A DNA stretch of 64,000 nt from Pseudomonadota bacterium (GCA_021785035.1 JAJYGP010000018.1:1-64000); one strand, 5' to 3'. Positions 17,351 through 27,427 are shown, counted from the first letter of the stretch. Notes: generated by a model not told the origin, from the sequence alone. Made by a program: numbers and translations.

Positions 17351-18745
17351 TTACCAGAGGAACCAAGCGAGGAGATAAAGACTATTGCTCTTCGAGGCAC
17401 CGTTCGTGGTACCGGCGAACTTATTGTAGGCCGTGTACTGGAGCGTGAACTGGGTGTTCTCCCAGGGCAAGTAGGTCGCACGAACGATCTCGCCCGCGTT
17501 GCCCGGACTTCCCGAGGCGTTCGGAATGCCCTGGTTGTACCAGCCGACGGCAGATGTGCCGCTGGTGTTGAAATAACTGGCGCCGACCTGGTAATGCAGT
17601 CCGAACTGGTAGGTGCCGGTGAACCGGAAATTATTGAGGTCGAGGTTCTGGACCGGGGTATTATGGGCCGCGTAGCTCGAAGCCAGGTCCTGGTACTCGT
17701 GCACATAGGTCGCATAGAGTGTCAAGAGGTCTGCGCCGAAGTGCCGGTCGTACTGACTATCGACCGCGGTATCTGTGTACTGGTCTGCAACCCCGGGGAC
17801 GCCGGTACCGTAAAATCCTCCCAGGAAGCTCGATTGCATCCCGAAGGTGCCGATCTCGAGATAGTTGCCGCCGAAGTTATGCTGCCAGGCGAATCGCCAG
17901 TAGGGGGCGACCCCGTTTATGACCCCGGTTTCACAGTTGTTGTTGATGGTGCACGTGCTGTTTGCGCCATAATTCGTGGTGGGGTTGACCTCGCCAAAGC
18001 CTTGAGCCGCGGTCCGGTACACGGCCAAGTCTTCGTACCAGGTGTTGTTCCACATCGAATACTCGCCGATGCCGGCGACGCTTTGCGCCAGGTTCTCGTT
18101 CACCATGGGTACGGTCATGGCCCCCGGCGCCGGGGCGATATTGGAATGGCCCCACGGGAACTCCCAGGCCGGGGTATCGTTCCAGAGGTCTTCGACCCCC
18201 GGGTTATTGTTGGCGTCTATACCCCAGGTGACCGACTGGCCGAACACAGTAGCTTGTCTCGCATACCGGAAATCGGTGTTGTCGAGCGAGAAATGGCTGG
18301 AGGCGTTATCGTAAGTGAACTGCATGAACGAACCGATGTGCGGCGTCACCTCGCCTGCGAAGAAAAAGCTTAGCTGCTGCGGAAACTCGATGTTGGTGTT
18401 TTGCGCCTTTGTGTCTGAAGTCGTTTTCGATGCCGGTTCGTTGGTCAGCGTCGTGGCCGAGATCTGCACCATGGCGGAAAGCGGCGGGATGCGGTTGATC
18501 GACAGATCCTTTCCGCCTTGGCCCACACCGACCTGCTTTAGGGTGGTGAGGACGTAGCCATCGAGCTTAAATTGTCGCCCGAAGGCGGTAAGCTGGGGTG
18601 GAACATCGTGACAGACGGCGCAGGGAAGCCCGGTCTGTCGTGCGAAACTCGGCACGGCGTACGCCTTGAAAGATAAAAGCCCGAGTGCCATCCCGAAGAC
18701 CGCCGCGATGGCATGAGTTGGTCTCGTGGTCCTGATTCTGCCCAT
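17351..18745 (-). CDS. Cyc2-like fused monoheme cytochrome c/outer-membrane porin candidate
   Basis: Signal peptide then YAVPSFARQTGLPCAVCHDVPPQLTAFGRQFKLDGY (single CxxCH) followed by about 400 aa of aromatic/Asn-rich beta-barrel-like sequence ending in LAWFLW. Confidence 0.7.
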   Translation of the reverse strand: MGRIRTTRPTHAIAAVFGMALGLLSFKAYAVPSFARQTGLPCAVCHDVPPQLTAFGRQFKLDGYVLTTLKQVGVGQGGKDLSINRIPPLSAMVQISATTLTNEPASKTTSDTKAQNTNIEFPQQLSFFFAGEVTPHIGSFMQFTYDNASSHFSLDNTDFRYARQATVFGQSVTWGIDANNNPGVEDLWNDTPAWEFPWGHSNIAPAPGAMTVPMVNENLAQSVAGIGEYSMWNNTWYEDLAVYRTAAQGFGEVNPTTNYGANSTCTINNNCETGVINGVAPYWRFAWQHNFGGNYLEIGTFGMQSSFLGGFYGTGVPGVADQYTDTAVDSQYDRHFGADLLTLYATYVHEYQDLASSYAAHNTPVQNLDLNNFRFTGTYQFGLHYQVGASYFNTSGTSAVGWYNQGIPNASGSPGNAGEIVRATYLPWENTQFTLQYTAYNKFAGTTNGASKSNSLYLLAWFLW

Positions 18746-18838
18746 ACCGCCCCCTTTTCTTGTGAACGTCCGATTGCCGCTGATCCTCAATAGGATCTTC
18801 TGGCAGTCTCATTAATTGACTCCTAAAGTCGCTTCCTA

Positions 18839-18880
18839 AAGATAGGCGGTCGGCAACGGGCTCACGTTGATGTATATCAA
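18839..18880 (-). promoter_or_regulatory. FNR/ANR box with class II promoter spacing toward the cytochrome-porin gene
   Basis: TTGATGTATATCAA at 18867-18880 matches TTGATN4ATCAA exactly; -10-like TATCTT at 18844-18839 puts the start near 18832, i.e. box centre at about -41.5. Confidence 0.7.
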
Positions 18881-18894
18881 AATCCTAATATACT
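18867..18894 (+). promoter_or_regulatory. candidate + strand promoter overlapping the FNR box
   Basis: TTGATG (18867-18872), 16 bp spacer, TATACT (18889-18894), upstream of the potassium channel gene. Confidence 0.45.
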
Positions 18895-18996
18895 AATTGG
18901 CACCTGAAAGAAGGCAGACTCTACCAAAAGATGGTCGCTCGTCTATAGGCCCCGCGGGGCCACCCTTTTCCGCGAATTCTGGGGCCTACCCCAAGG

Positions 18997-20397
18997 ATGT
19001 GGGGCGACCGGTCGCACGCGGCTCCCCGATCTATAGGCCTCATGCTGCGCAGGTGGCACCGGGTGTTCCCTTGGGACGGGTTTCGTGCCATGAATACGCA
19101 GATTGGGTATCCTGTGGGGGGGGGTGGCGTGAAGGGTTTCCGCTTCTTAAGGCGAGTGGGCGGTGAGCCCGGCCGGGTTAGGACGCCGGCTGACATGCTG
19201 CGTCTGGATCCTTGGGTGCGTGTGGCCCAGGGCCTTGAACAAATGCGCCGGCGTTTGCGTTTCCACTTGTGGTTCCCCCATGCCCCCTTGGCGCTGTTCG
19301 TCGCGCTTTTGGGGGCCGTCAATCTCCTGCCGACTCTCCATTTCCTGGCGGCGACTCATCATGGACCACTCCTTTCACGCCTTCTGACGGCGCGGGTCTT
19401 GCATGGTGTTCCCCAGGCTGTGGCCGGCCTGATGTTGTTGGCCATGGCCGGCGGTCTCTTGTGGCGGTCGCGACTCTCATGGGCCCTAGCCTTACTCCTG
19501 ACCGCCGCCACGCTCGCCATTGCTTGGCATCGGCCAGCGGGAGTCTCTTCGACCCTCACCGCGTTTAATGGGTTGACGCTTCTTGCGCTCTTGCTGTTTC
19601 AGCGTCGATTTGACCGTTCAAGCCTGGCGGCGGGGACCTTGTTTGCCGCGGTCAGCGTACTTTTGCTACTCGGCTATGCCGTTTGCGGCGCTCTTGTGCT
19701 GGGGCAGGGGTTTGCGCCACCCATAACAAAACTGACGACCGCCTTGTATTTTTCGGTGGTCACTATGTCGACCGTCGGTTACGGGGATATCGTACCGAAG
19801 ACTGCGGATGCCCGGTTTTTTGTGATCTCCGTGATCATTCTGGGGATTACGGTGTTTGCGACCTCGATATCGGCTGTTATTGTGCCGGCTGTGACGGGCC
19901 GCATGCAGCGACTCATGAAGGGAGAATCGACCCGTATGACGCGTAAAAATCATTACATCATCGTGGGTAACACCTCACTCTCCCGCAACACCTGTCGCGA
20001 GCTCCTGGCACGGCACCTGCCGGTGACCGTGGTCGTCACGTCCTCCGTCGATCCCACCGAGTTCGGGGACGCGGATGTGATTGTCGGAGATCCGAGCGAT
20101 TCGGAGACCCTGCAAAGGGCCGGTGTTTTGCAAGCGGCCGCCGTGCTGGCGCTCCGGGATGACGATTCGGAGAATGCCTTCACGGTGCTTGCGGTCAAGG
20201 AATTGAGCACCGATATTCGCACGGTCGCGGCGGTCAACCACAGCAAAAACATGACACGCGTCCGCAATGTCCATCCTGATATGGTGATAGCGCCCCAGGT
20301 TATGGGAGGTGAACTGTTGGCTATGGCCTTGAACAACGAGCCGATGGACAGTGATACCGTGATAACGAAGTTGTTTCATGGGGATACCAAGGCTTGA
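18997..20397 (+). CDS. kch: Kch-like potassium channel with TrkA-N (RCK) domain
   Basis: Selectivity filter TMSTVGYGDIVP; C-terminal NHYIIVGNTSLSRNTCRELLARHLPVTVVV Rossmann domain. True start may be downstream of 18997. Confidence 0.9.
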   Translation: MWGDRSHAAPRSIGLMLRRWHRVFPWDGFRAMNTQIGYPVGGGGVKGFRFLRRVGGEPGRVRTPADMLRLDPWVRVAQGLEQMRRRLRFHLWFPHAPLALFVALLGAVNLLPTLHFLAATHHGPLLSRLLTARVLHGVPQAVAGLMLLAMAGGLLWRSRLSWALALLLTAATLAIAWHRPAGVSSTLTAFNGLTLLALLLFQRRFDRSSLAAGTLFAAVSVLLLLGYAVCGALVLGQGFAPPITKLTTALYFSVVTMSTVGYGDIVPKTADARFFVISVIILGITVFATSISAVIVPAVTGRMQRLMKGESTRMTRKNHYIIVGNTSLSRNTCRELLARHLPVTVVVTSSVDPTEFGDADVIVGDPSDSETLQRAGVLQAAAVLALRDDDSENAFTVLAVKELSTDIRTVAAVNHSKNMTRVRNVHPDMVIAPQVMGGELLAMALNNEPMDSDTVITKLFHGDTKA

Positions 20398-20398
20398 G

Positions 20399-20436
20399 GC
20401 AGGGCGGGCAACAATACCCGCCCTGCACCCGGCGTT
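20399..20436 (+). terminator. putative rho-independent terminator after kch
   Basis: gcagggcggg-caacaata-cccgccctgc 10-bp stem followed shortly by ttttt. Confidence 0.6.
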
Positions 20437-20475
20437 TTTGCCCGGGCAGCCTCGCGCAAAACCTGTTCTGGCCCC

Positions 20476-21045
20476 TTAGGTTTTGCCAGCTTTTGCCGCC
20501 CTGCGGCGGGGAGAGGGGGCTAGGAGTACCCCTTCTGCCTCCGCCTTCTTCATCCGCGCTATGAGGTCGCGATCGTGTTCGTCGCGGTAGGGCTTCAGGT
20601 CAAGATCCGCGGGCACGTGGCTTAGGCGTTCGTCACCGACGGTCTTCACGTATTTTTGCATGAAGGCGTCATATGCTCTCCAGGAGATGCGGTCGGCTCG
20701 GACCGCGGATTCCTCGGCGCGCGTTGCGATTTGGTGGGCGTGGAGGTAGTGGAGATCGAGCTCGTCGATCAGGGATTTTTCGACTGTTTCGTGCAAGATA
20801 AGGTAGCGATCGATTTCCACGGTACGCCCCTTGTCGGTAAAAGATCGAGGCAAATGGCGATCGATATAAATAGTGCGCCCATCTTGGCTATAGCCGGCGA
20901 GATAGGGGATATCGTAGTCGCGTCGCAGCGAGACCCGGCGCAGAATGGCGTCGACTGTGCGCTCGAGCATGAGGGTCGACACGTACCAATCCGGTATTCG
21001 CAGTTTGCGATGCGGGGCGATCGGATGACAACTCGTGGTGGGCAT
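20476..21045 (-). CDS. conserved hypothetical protein
   Basis: 189 aa ORF with coherent charged composition; HETVEKSLIDELDLHYLHAHQIATRAEESAV segment. Confidence 0.6.
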   Translation of the reverse strand: MPTTSCHPIAPHRKLRIPDWYVSTLMLERTVDAILRRVSLRRDYDIPYLAGYSQDGRTIYIDRHLPRSFTDKGRTVEIDRYLILHETVEKSLIDELDLHYLHAHQIATRAEESAVRADRISWRAYDAFMQKYVKTVGDERLSHVPADLDLKPYRDEHDRDLIARMKKAEAEGVLLAPSPRRRAAKAGKT

Positions 21046-21224
21046 GGGGACTCCTTTCTTTTTGAGCAGGGCTGTTAGGGGATTGTAGCAGGACGTATCG
21101 CAAAGCTCGGTTTGGGCTGAGGAGCGCCCACGTTTCGTAGGCCTCTTGCGCAGTCCACGGCGCAGGCACGCGTTTCGGGACCGAAGGCCCGATTATCTGA
21201 AATCCGAGAGAGTCCCACTTCTTG

Positions 21225-21701
21225 CTAGGAGCGGACCAAGGCCGCTTGCCCGGGACGCGCCTCGATGCGCGCGGCCCGGGGGGGCTTGGCCGCCGCGCGG
21301 CGGACGAGCGGGTCGACATCGTTCAGAAGTTGTTGTCGAAAGTTTTCGGGTAGGCGGGCGTTGCGGGCGATAAAATACCGAACGTTGGGGTCGCGGTCGG
21401 TGACACATTGCGCGATCTGTTCTAGGGTGAGGTCGTCACGTTTGGCGAGGCAAAGGCGGATGACATGATCCTGATCGGCTAAAAGACACGCGATTTCATG
21501 GGGTCGTAGGTCTGCACGTCTTGCGAAGTAGACACGGACTTGCATCCACTGCTCACGGAGGAGGATCAGTTCGCGTTCCTTCTCTGTGAGGTGCTGGCGC
21601 AAGGCGAGCGCCAAACGCTCCTCTAAAGGCCGTGCTTTGTAGGCCCTCTCGGCCTCGCTGTCGTGGCGGTTGTGATCCGAATGGTGGCTGGCGCTAGGCA
21701 T
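21225..21701 (-). CDS. leucine-rich-repeat-variant (LRV/HEAT-like) protein
   Basis: Repeats: VRVYFARRADLRPHEIACLLADQDHVIRLCLAKRDDLTLEQIAQCVTDRDPNVRYFIARNARLPENFRQQLLNDVDPLVRRAAA. Confidence 0.7.
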   Translation of the reverse strand: MPSASHHSDHNRHDSEAERAYKARPLEERLALALRQHLTEKERELILLREQWMQVRVYFARRADLRPHEIACLLADQDHVIRLCLAKRDDLTLEQIAQCVTDRDPNVRYFIARNARLPENFRQQLLNDVDPLVRRAAAKPPRAARIEARPGQAALVRS

Positions 21702-22339
21702 GAGCGGGAGTCTACTTTACTCGCTCCCAATGGAGAATCCCCGGCGGCCGTTTGGCCTGTGTTTGTACGCAAGATCCGGGCCTAGTAGCGCGTGGGGGCG
21801 TATAGCGCCTTCTTAGTCGCGCCCATTGAATTTGTATTTCCAGTCCTCATATGAGGAAGGCTATGCGTACTGCCCTTTTGTTGAGATTTGGGAATTATGT
21901 GTTGATAGGCGGACTGGTCTTTCGCTGCGTCTTTTTTACCGGCGTACGCGCGGCGATCGGCGGCGATGTGACGCGCAGCATCAATTCTTGCGTGGCCCGG
22001 GTGCTGGCCAAGCCGCGCCGTCCCTTGCTTGCGGTATTGAACCCGCCTCATCACAAGCCGCGGAAGAACTCTACCCAGGCCAAGAGTCAGGGCGGCGCGC
22101 TAAAAAGTCTTTCCCAGGCATTGGTCTTTAAGCCGGATCTTGGGGCCTGTCAGTCGTTTAAGAATGGGTGCCACGAGGGAGCTATCGTCACTATGCCGAC
22201 CAATAATCCCATGCAGACTCTCGGCGCCGGCCTCGGTATGCGCATAGGCGGGATCCGGTTTGAATACGCCTACGGTCTTCACACCGGTGCGAATTTTATC
22301 GGTATTAGGAGCCCTATTCCCTAAGCGCTACGACAGTCT

Positions 22340-22705
22340 TCCCTTACATTGCAGACGGCACATCCGAAAACTTTTTCCGGGTTGTGCTTGAAAATTTGCG
22401 GCACGGGCCGGTTGTCGTCCACTTGTGGCCGCCACGGTCTGGCCCCTGCTTTGGGCTATGCCGCGCCTGATTCGGGTAGCAAGTGAATATGGGGTTGGTT
22501 TCTTGTCGTGATGCTCAAAACGGATAAGTATGCGGAATTGGCGCATTGTCTCGCAGTTCGGTCCTTGCCTCTGCGGAAGATCTTTCGTAACGACGCGGTG
22601 ATCGATTGCCTGCAGAACGTCGATTCCGATACCGAACTGCGGACGTTTTTGAATAAGTTCCGCAATTCTGCGATGGCTTGGCCGAGCAGACGGTCTTTGC
22701 GGTAG
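22340..22705 (+). pseudogene. decayed thioredoxin-like gene
   Basis: Frame pieces: ADGTSENFFRVVLENLRHGPVVVHLWPPRSGPCFGL, later VVMLKTDKYAELAHCLAVRSLPLRKIFRNDAVIDCLQNVDSDTELRTFLNKF; frame change/stop between and no CxxC active site. Confidence 0.6.
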
Positions 22706-22767
22706 CAGGTATCCCGATGACGGCAGACGTCAAGACTCGCCTGGACGCGGTGTTTTGCGGCCCCGTG

Positions 22768-23730
22768 CTAGTTGCTGGGCTCGTGGGTGCGGCGGGGGGC
22801 GAGACGCCGTTCCGTGAGCACCGCATGGCGGTGCTCATCGTGAGGTTTCTCGGTGTTTTTTTCGACCCCCTCCCCGGACGCTTTGAGTACCGCGTTGATC
22901 TGTCCGCCGACGAGCAGCACAAGGCCGCTCAGGTACATCCATGTCAATAGCACGATAACGGCGCCGATCGACCCATAGGTCTTGTTGTACGACCCGAAGT
23001 TATTGACGTAGAAGGCGAACAACAGTGACGTACCGATCCAGCCTATTACCGCGAATACCGAGCCGGGCGTGAGCCAGCGCCAGCTTTGCCGGATGTTGGG
23101 CGCAAAGTGATAGATCATAGCGGTCGCCAAGACGATTGCGAGTACGATTATGGGCCAACGAATGATGGCAAGCGTGACGGGCAAAAGCCGCATGCCGAAA
23201 TGTTGGGCAACAAGTTTGGCCGCCAACGGACCAAAAAAGAAAATCGCGGACCCCATCGTAAGGATCAGCGCGAGCGCCAGCGCCAGTAGGACCGACATGA
23301 GAAGCACGCGCCAATAGGGGCGATCCTCAGAAACGTTGTAGGTTTGGTTTAATCCGCTCGTGATGGCGGTGATGGCGTTGCTCGCGGAATAGAAAGCGAA
23401 CAGCACGCTAAACGAGAGAAGCCCACCCTGGTGATGGTGGAGAATGCCCTCGAATGTTCCCTTGACGAGAGTGAGAGCTTGGGTTGGCAGGGCGCGAGCC
23501 AATATCCCGAGGACCATGTGGGTGCGGTGATGGATCGGGAGAAAGGCCAGCAGGGTTGTCAGAAAAAGAAGCGATGGAAATAACGATAGAAAAAAGTAGT
23601 AAGCAAGTTGCGCGCTATAGCCCGTGAGCCGATTGTCGCTTAAGCCTACCGCAACCCGTTTGGCCAAAGTCCACGTCCCCAGATCGGAGAACGTCGATAG
23701 GGAAGATTTGCAAGAGCGCCGAGGGGTCAT
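22768..23730 (-). CDS. YihY/BrkB family inner-membrane protein
   Basis: LAYYFFLSLFPSLLFLTTLLAF, YNVSEDRPYWRVLLMSVLLAL, LLTWMYLSGLVLLVGGQINAVL. Confidence 0.92.
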   Translation of the reverse strand: MTPRRSCKSSLSTFSDLGTWTLAKRVAVGLSDNRLTGYSAQLAYYFFLSLFPSLLFLTTLLAFLPIHHRTHMVLGILARALPTQALTLVKGTFEGILHHHQGGLLSFSVLFAFYSASNAITAITSGLNQTYNVSEDRPYWRVLLMSVLLALALALILTMGSAIFFFGPLAAKLVAQHFGMRLLPVTLAIIRWPIIVLAIVLATAMIYHFAPNIRQSWRWLTPGSVFAVIGWIGTSLLFAFYVNNFGSYNKTYGSIGAVIVLLTWMYLSGLVLLVGGQINAVLKASGEGVEKNTEKPHDEHRHAVLTERRLAPRRTHEPSN

Positions 23731-23796
23731 GGGCTCACGGTATCGGACTCGCGTTATGGGCGCGAGCGTCCATTGGTCTGACTTTCTAAACCAAGC

Positions 23797-24846
23797 CTAG
23801 GCGTTTCCGAGACCAAGCACGGCGGTCTTTTCCGAGGCCGCGAAGTTCAGCATACGTTCGACCGGCCGGAGGGCGCGCACGCGTATCGGCTCTTCTATAT
23901 GAATTTCGTTGTGCCCCTTGAGCAGGGTTTCTTCTAGATTAGCGAGGGTATTCATGGCCATCCACGGACAATGGGCGCACGATTTGCAGGTCGCTCCGTG
24001 GCCGCCGGTCGGGGCCTCTATGAACTCCTTATGCGGAGCGGCCTGGCGCATTTTATAAAGGATGCCATTATCGGTTGCGACGATGAAGGATTTTGCGGGC
24101 CTTGTTCTGGCGGCCTCGATCATGGCGCTTGTCGAGCCGACCATGTCGGCCTCCGCGATGACCGAGGCCGGTGACTCCGGATGCACCAAGACATCGGCCT
24201 CTGGGTGTTGGCGCTTCAGTTCTACCAAGGCCTGGGCCCGAAACTCGTCATGAACGATACAAGAGGCTTGCCACAACAGCATGTCGGCGCCGCTTTCGCG
24301 CCGCACATAGTCCCCGAGATGGCGGTCCGGGGCCCACAGTATCTTTTCGCCGCGACTCTTTAAATGGCGCACAAGCCGCAGAGCGATGCTCGACGTGACG
24401 ACCCAATCTGCGCGCGCCTTCACCGCCGCGCTCGTATTGGCGTAGACGACAACAGTTCGGTCCGGATGGGCATCACAAAACGCGCTAAATTGATCATTGG
24501 GGCACCCCTCGTCCAGGGAGCAGGTGGCATCCAGCGTGGGCATCAAGACGCGCTTCTCGGGGTTCAATATTTTGGCGGTCTCGCCCATGAAGCGCACGCC
24601 CGCAACAACGAGCGTTTGGGCTTTATGAGTATGCCCGAAGCGGGCCATGTCGAGTGAGTCCGACACATAGCCGCCGGTCTCTTCGGCCAACGCCTGGAGG
24701 TCTGCGTCGGTGTAATAGTGTGCGACCAACACCGCATCCTCCTTTTTGAGGAGCGCCTTGATCCTTTGGATTCTTTGAGCCCGGTCTAAATCCAATACCG
24801 AACCGAAATGCGAAAGCCGTGTGGCGGAAGCAGTTGTGGCTGTCAT
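23797..24846 (-). CDS. nadA: quinolinate synthase
   Basis: [79 protein letters not shown]; likely ATG at 24846. Confidence 0.96.
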   Translation of the reverse strand: MTATTASATRLSHFGSVLDLDRAQRIQRIKALLKKEDAVLVAHYYTDADLQALAEETGGYVSDSLDMARFGHTHKAQTLVVAGVRFMGETAKILNPEKRVLMPTLDATCSLDEGCPNDQFSAFCDAHPDRTVVVYANTSAAVKARADWVVTSSIALRLVRHLKSRGEKILWAPDRHLGDYVRRESGADMLLWQASCIVHDEFRAQALVELKRQHPEADVLVHPESPASVIAEADMVGSTSAMIEAARTRPAKSFIVATDNGILYKMRQAAPHKEFIEAPTGGHGATCKSCAHCPWMAMNTLANLEETLLKGHNEIHIEEPIRVRALRPVERMLNFAASEKTAVLGLGNA

Positions 24847-24856
24847 GACGAACCCC

Positions 24857-25474
24857 TTACCCTCGAATTGAGGGTTCAGTCTCGCGTAAGCGATAGGGCC
24901 GGGTGGGCCTATGGTGGCTACCGTGGCGCGCATCGTAGGTCTTGAGCAGGTGTTGAGAGGCGCGTATGCGCCGCCTAAAGTTCCGCCTATCTAGCGGCCG
25001 ACGACCGATGATCTCACAGACCGATGGCGATTCCCCGAGTGTAAACTGGTCAGTCAGGAACTGATTCGCAATCGGCGCATACTCGCGTTTGGCGACGAGT
25101 CGTTCCGCTGCCCAGTCGATAATGTGTCGCAGCCCCGGCGCTGTCGGGCGCGAATACGCCGGGTTGACCCATTCGCCGCCCTCTGCGTAGATTTGGGTGC
25201 GGTCGTAGGGAATGAGAGTGTAGTCGCTCACCACCACCTCGGGCGCTGGGTCTGGCGCGGTAAACGTGTGGAGTGGTTCAAGACATACGTCACCCGCACC
25301 CGTTGCTTCACCGACTGCGCGCTGGGCGCCGGCGTCAAGGTCCTCGTTCTCTTCCAGGTGAGCTACCGGCAAGCGCCATGGTTCTCCCCGTAGAAGCCGG
25401 GGCTTCAAGGTCCGTTGGATGGTAAACGGTGCCACCGCCGTGTGAGCGGGCGCTGAAGGGTTTGTGTCGCGCAT
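24857..25474 (-). CDS. nrtR: NrtR-like Nudix-related transcriptional regulator of NAD biosynthesis
   Basis: Degenerate Nudix region ([26 protein letters not shown]) plus C-terminal winged helix [39 protein letters not shown]; immediately upstream of nadA. Confidence 0.82.
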   Translation of the reverse strand: MRDTNPSAPAHTAVAPFTIQRTLKPRLLRGEPWRLPVAHLEENEDLDAGAQRAVGEATGAGDVCLEPLHTFTAPDPAPEVVVSDYTLIPYDRTQIYAEGGEWVNPAYSRPTAPGLRHIIDWAAERLVAKREYAPIANQFLTDQFTLGESPSVCEIIGRRPLDRRNFRRRIRASQHLLKTYDARHGSHHRPTRPYRLRETEPSIRG

Positions 25475-25482
25475 ACACAAAC
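25460..25482. promoter_or_regulatory. inverted repeat overlapping the nrtR start (candidate operator)
   Basis: GTTTGTGT-N7-ACACAAAC, 8-bp perfect arms. Confidence 0.5.
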
Positions 25483-25617
25483 GCTACGCCGGGCCGAACA
25501 GAGCGTCAAGCGACCTTATCGTGGGGGAGGCGATCGAAGGCAGCGCCCTCGCGTGCGGGCGGCGATCGGGGCCAAACAACACCCATCTTTAAAGGATCGT
25601 TTTTGCAAAATGAGTTT

Positions 25618-26222
25618 TCAAAAGCGGTCGATAAGGACGACCTCATCGAAGGCCAGCTGACCGCCGCGCGGTCGGGGTTCTTGACGTCCTTTGCCGAGCA
25701 CCACAAAGAGCCCGATGGCGTGGTCGGGCGGCAAATGGATAAGGCGCGGGACGGCTTCAAAGTCGGCGAGATCCATGGGGTAAGAGTCGTAGTCCATGGC
25801 ATGGGCTACGAGTATCATGGTTTGAGCGGCGATACCACAGGAACGCATGGCTTCGTCGCGCTGAACTTGTTCGCGTCCATCGTAATATTCCGTGATAGCT
25901 CCGACGATGCCGTCCCGTGTTTCGGGGTCGGCGTTCCGCCAGTATCGGTGCGGTTGTTTCTTCCATGCGCTGATATCCGCGCACACTATCACCAGAAGCG
26001 AGGCCTCAGTAATCTGGGCCTGCATCCACGAGACGGCACGGATCGCTTCGCGCAGAGCCGGGTCGCGCACCAGGACAAAACGCCAATGCTGGATGTTGAA
26101 GGCCGTTGGCGAAAGTAGAACCAAGGACATGATCTCTTGGATCTCCTGCTCTGTGATCGCGTGTTGCGGATCGAAATGTTTCACGGCGCGACGACCTCTT
26201 ACCGCGGCTTGTAGGTCCAAGG
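25618..26222 (-). CDS. nitroreductase family protein
   Basis: LDLQAAVRGRRAVKHFDPQHAITEQEIQEIMSLVLLSPTAFNIQHWRFVLVRD; likely TTG start at 26222 with ggag 6 bp upstream (the ORF-track extension overlaps the divergent gene). Confidence 0.88.
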
Positions 26223-26293
26223 TGGTCTCCTTATCTGTAGGGAGAGAGGAGGCTAGGCTACCGAAGGACTTCTCGATGCGATAGAATGCACAT

Positions 26294-26322
26294 TTACTGC
26301 AGGTAGTGACGGGAAGTATACT
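26294..26322. promoter_or_regulatory. candidate HxlR operator(s)
   Basis: Imperfect palindrome TTACTGCAGGTAGTGA (26294-26309) and perfect AGTATACT (26315-26322) just upstream of the HxlR start codon. Confidence 0.4.
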
Positions 26323-26709
26323 ATGAATTCGACTCGACGCCCGCGGTACAAACGCTACGATTGCGATTTCGGTTGTCCCATGGAGGCCTGCGTCGAAATT
26401 ATCGGCGGTAAGTGGAAGGGGGTGATTTTGTTCCACCTGCTGGGTGGCACGAAGCGCTTCAACGAGCTTTTGCGGCTGATGCCGGCTGTGACCCAGCGCA
26501 TGCTGATTCGCCAACTCCGCGAGCTTGAAGCAGATGAAATAGTCGAGCGCAAGGTTTTTGCCGAGGTCCCTCCGCATGTGGAATATTCGCTGTCGCCTTT
26601 TGGGAGAACGCTCGAACCGGTTCTCCAGACGCTACAGACCTGGGGCAGTCGGTATCTAGAAAAAATCTCTGATCTGCGTAAATGCTCGGCCGGTGAAGGG
26701 ACAGGGTAA
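26323..26709 (+). CDS. HxlR-family transcriptional regulator
   Basis: CDFGCPMEACVEIIGGKWKGVILFHLLGGTKRFNELLRLMPAVTQRMLIRQLRELEADEIVER. Confidence 0.93.
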   Translation: MNSTRRPRYKRYDCDFGCPMEACVEIIGGKWKGVILFHLLGGTKRFNELLRLMPAVTQRMLIRQLRELEADEIVERKVFAEVPPHVEYSLSPFGRTLEPVLQTLQTWGSRYLEKISDLRKCSAGEGTG

Positions 26710-26851
26710 GGCGCTTCAGGGCGCGGCTCCCGATCGATTGAAGGGTAAGTCGATATGATGGCCATGGGCCGTTTGCGAACCCGCCCCGCAGGTCTGTCCT
26801 TCGTTGGTAGTCGGCTACTCTGTCGGCCTGAAGTGGCGTTAGAATACGGCC

Positions 26852-27427
26852 ATGAACTATTGCGGCAATTGTGGCGGCCCATTAGCGCAACGGATCCCCG
26901 AGGGGGATACGAGGTTTCGCGATGTCTGTGACTCGTGTCTCACTATTCACTATGAGAATCCGAAGATGGTCGCTGGGTGCTTGGCCTTGTGGGAAGACCG
27001 TGTGCTCTTGTGCCGGCGTGCGATAGAGCCGCGCTACGGACTTTGGACCCTGCCTGCCGGGTTCATGGAGAACGAGGAAACCACGAACGAGGCCGCAGCT
27101 CGCGAGACGTGGGAGGAGGCCCATGCGCGCGTAGAGATCGAGGGTCTCTATACGCTGTTCAATTTGCCGCATATCAACCAAGTCTATCTGATGTTCCGGG
27201 CGCGGCTGTGCGATCTCGATTTTGGGCCGGGTACCGAAAGCCTCGAGGTCGCCTTGTTTCATGAAAACGACATCCCCTGGGATCTGATCGCCTTTCCGGC
27301 GGTGAGGGAGACCCTTAAGCTCTATTTTGCAGACCGCGTGCGTGGACATTACCCCTTCCGGGCTGGCGACATCCTCAAAGACGCCGACTCCCAGGATGGC
27401 CGGGTGCGCCTGCTGTTCATCCCTTGA
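26852..27427 (+). CDS. Nudix hydrolase with N-terminal zinc ribbon
   Basis: YCGNCGGPL...DVCDSC zinc ribbon; Nudix box GFMENEETTNEAAARETWEEAHA. Confidence 0.92.
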   Translation: MNYCGNCGGPLAQRIPEGDTRFRDVCDSCLTIHYENPKMVAGCLALWEDRVLLCRRAIEPRYGLWTLPAGFMENEETTNEAAARETWEEAHARVEIEGLYTLFNLPHINQVYLMFRARLCDLDFGPGTESLEVALFHENDIPWDLIAFPAVRETLKLYFADRVRGHYPFRAGDILKDADSQDGRVRLLFIP

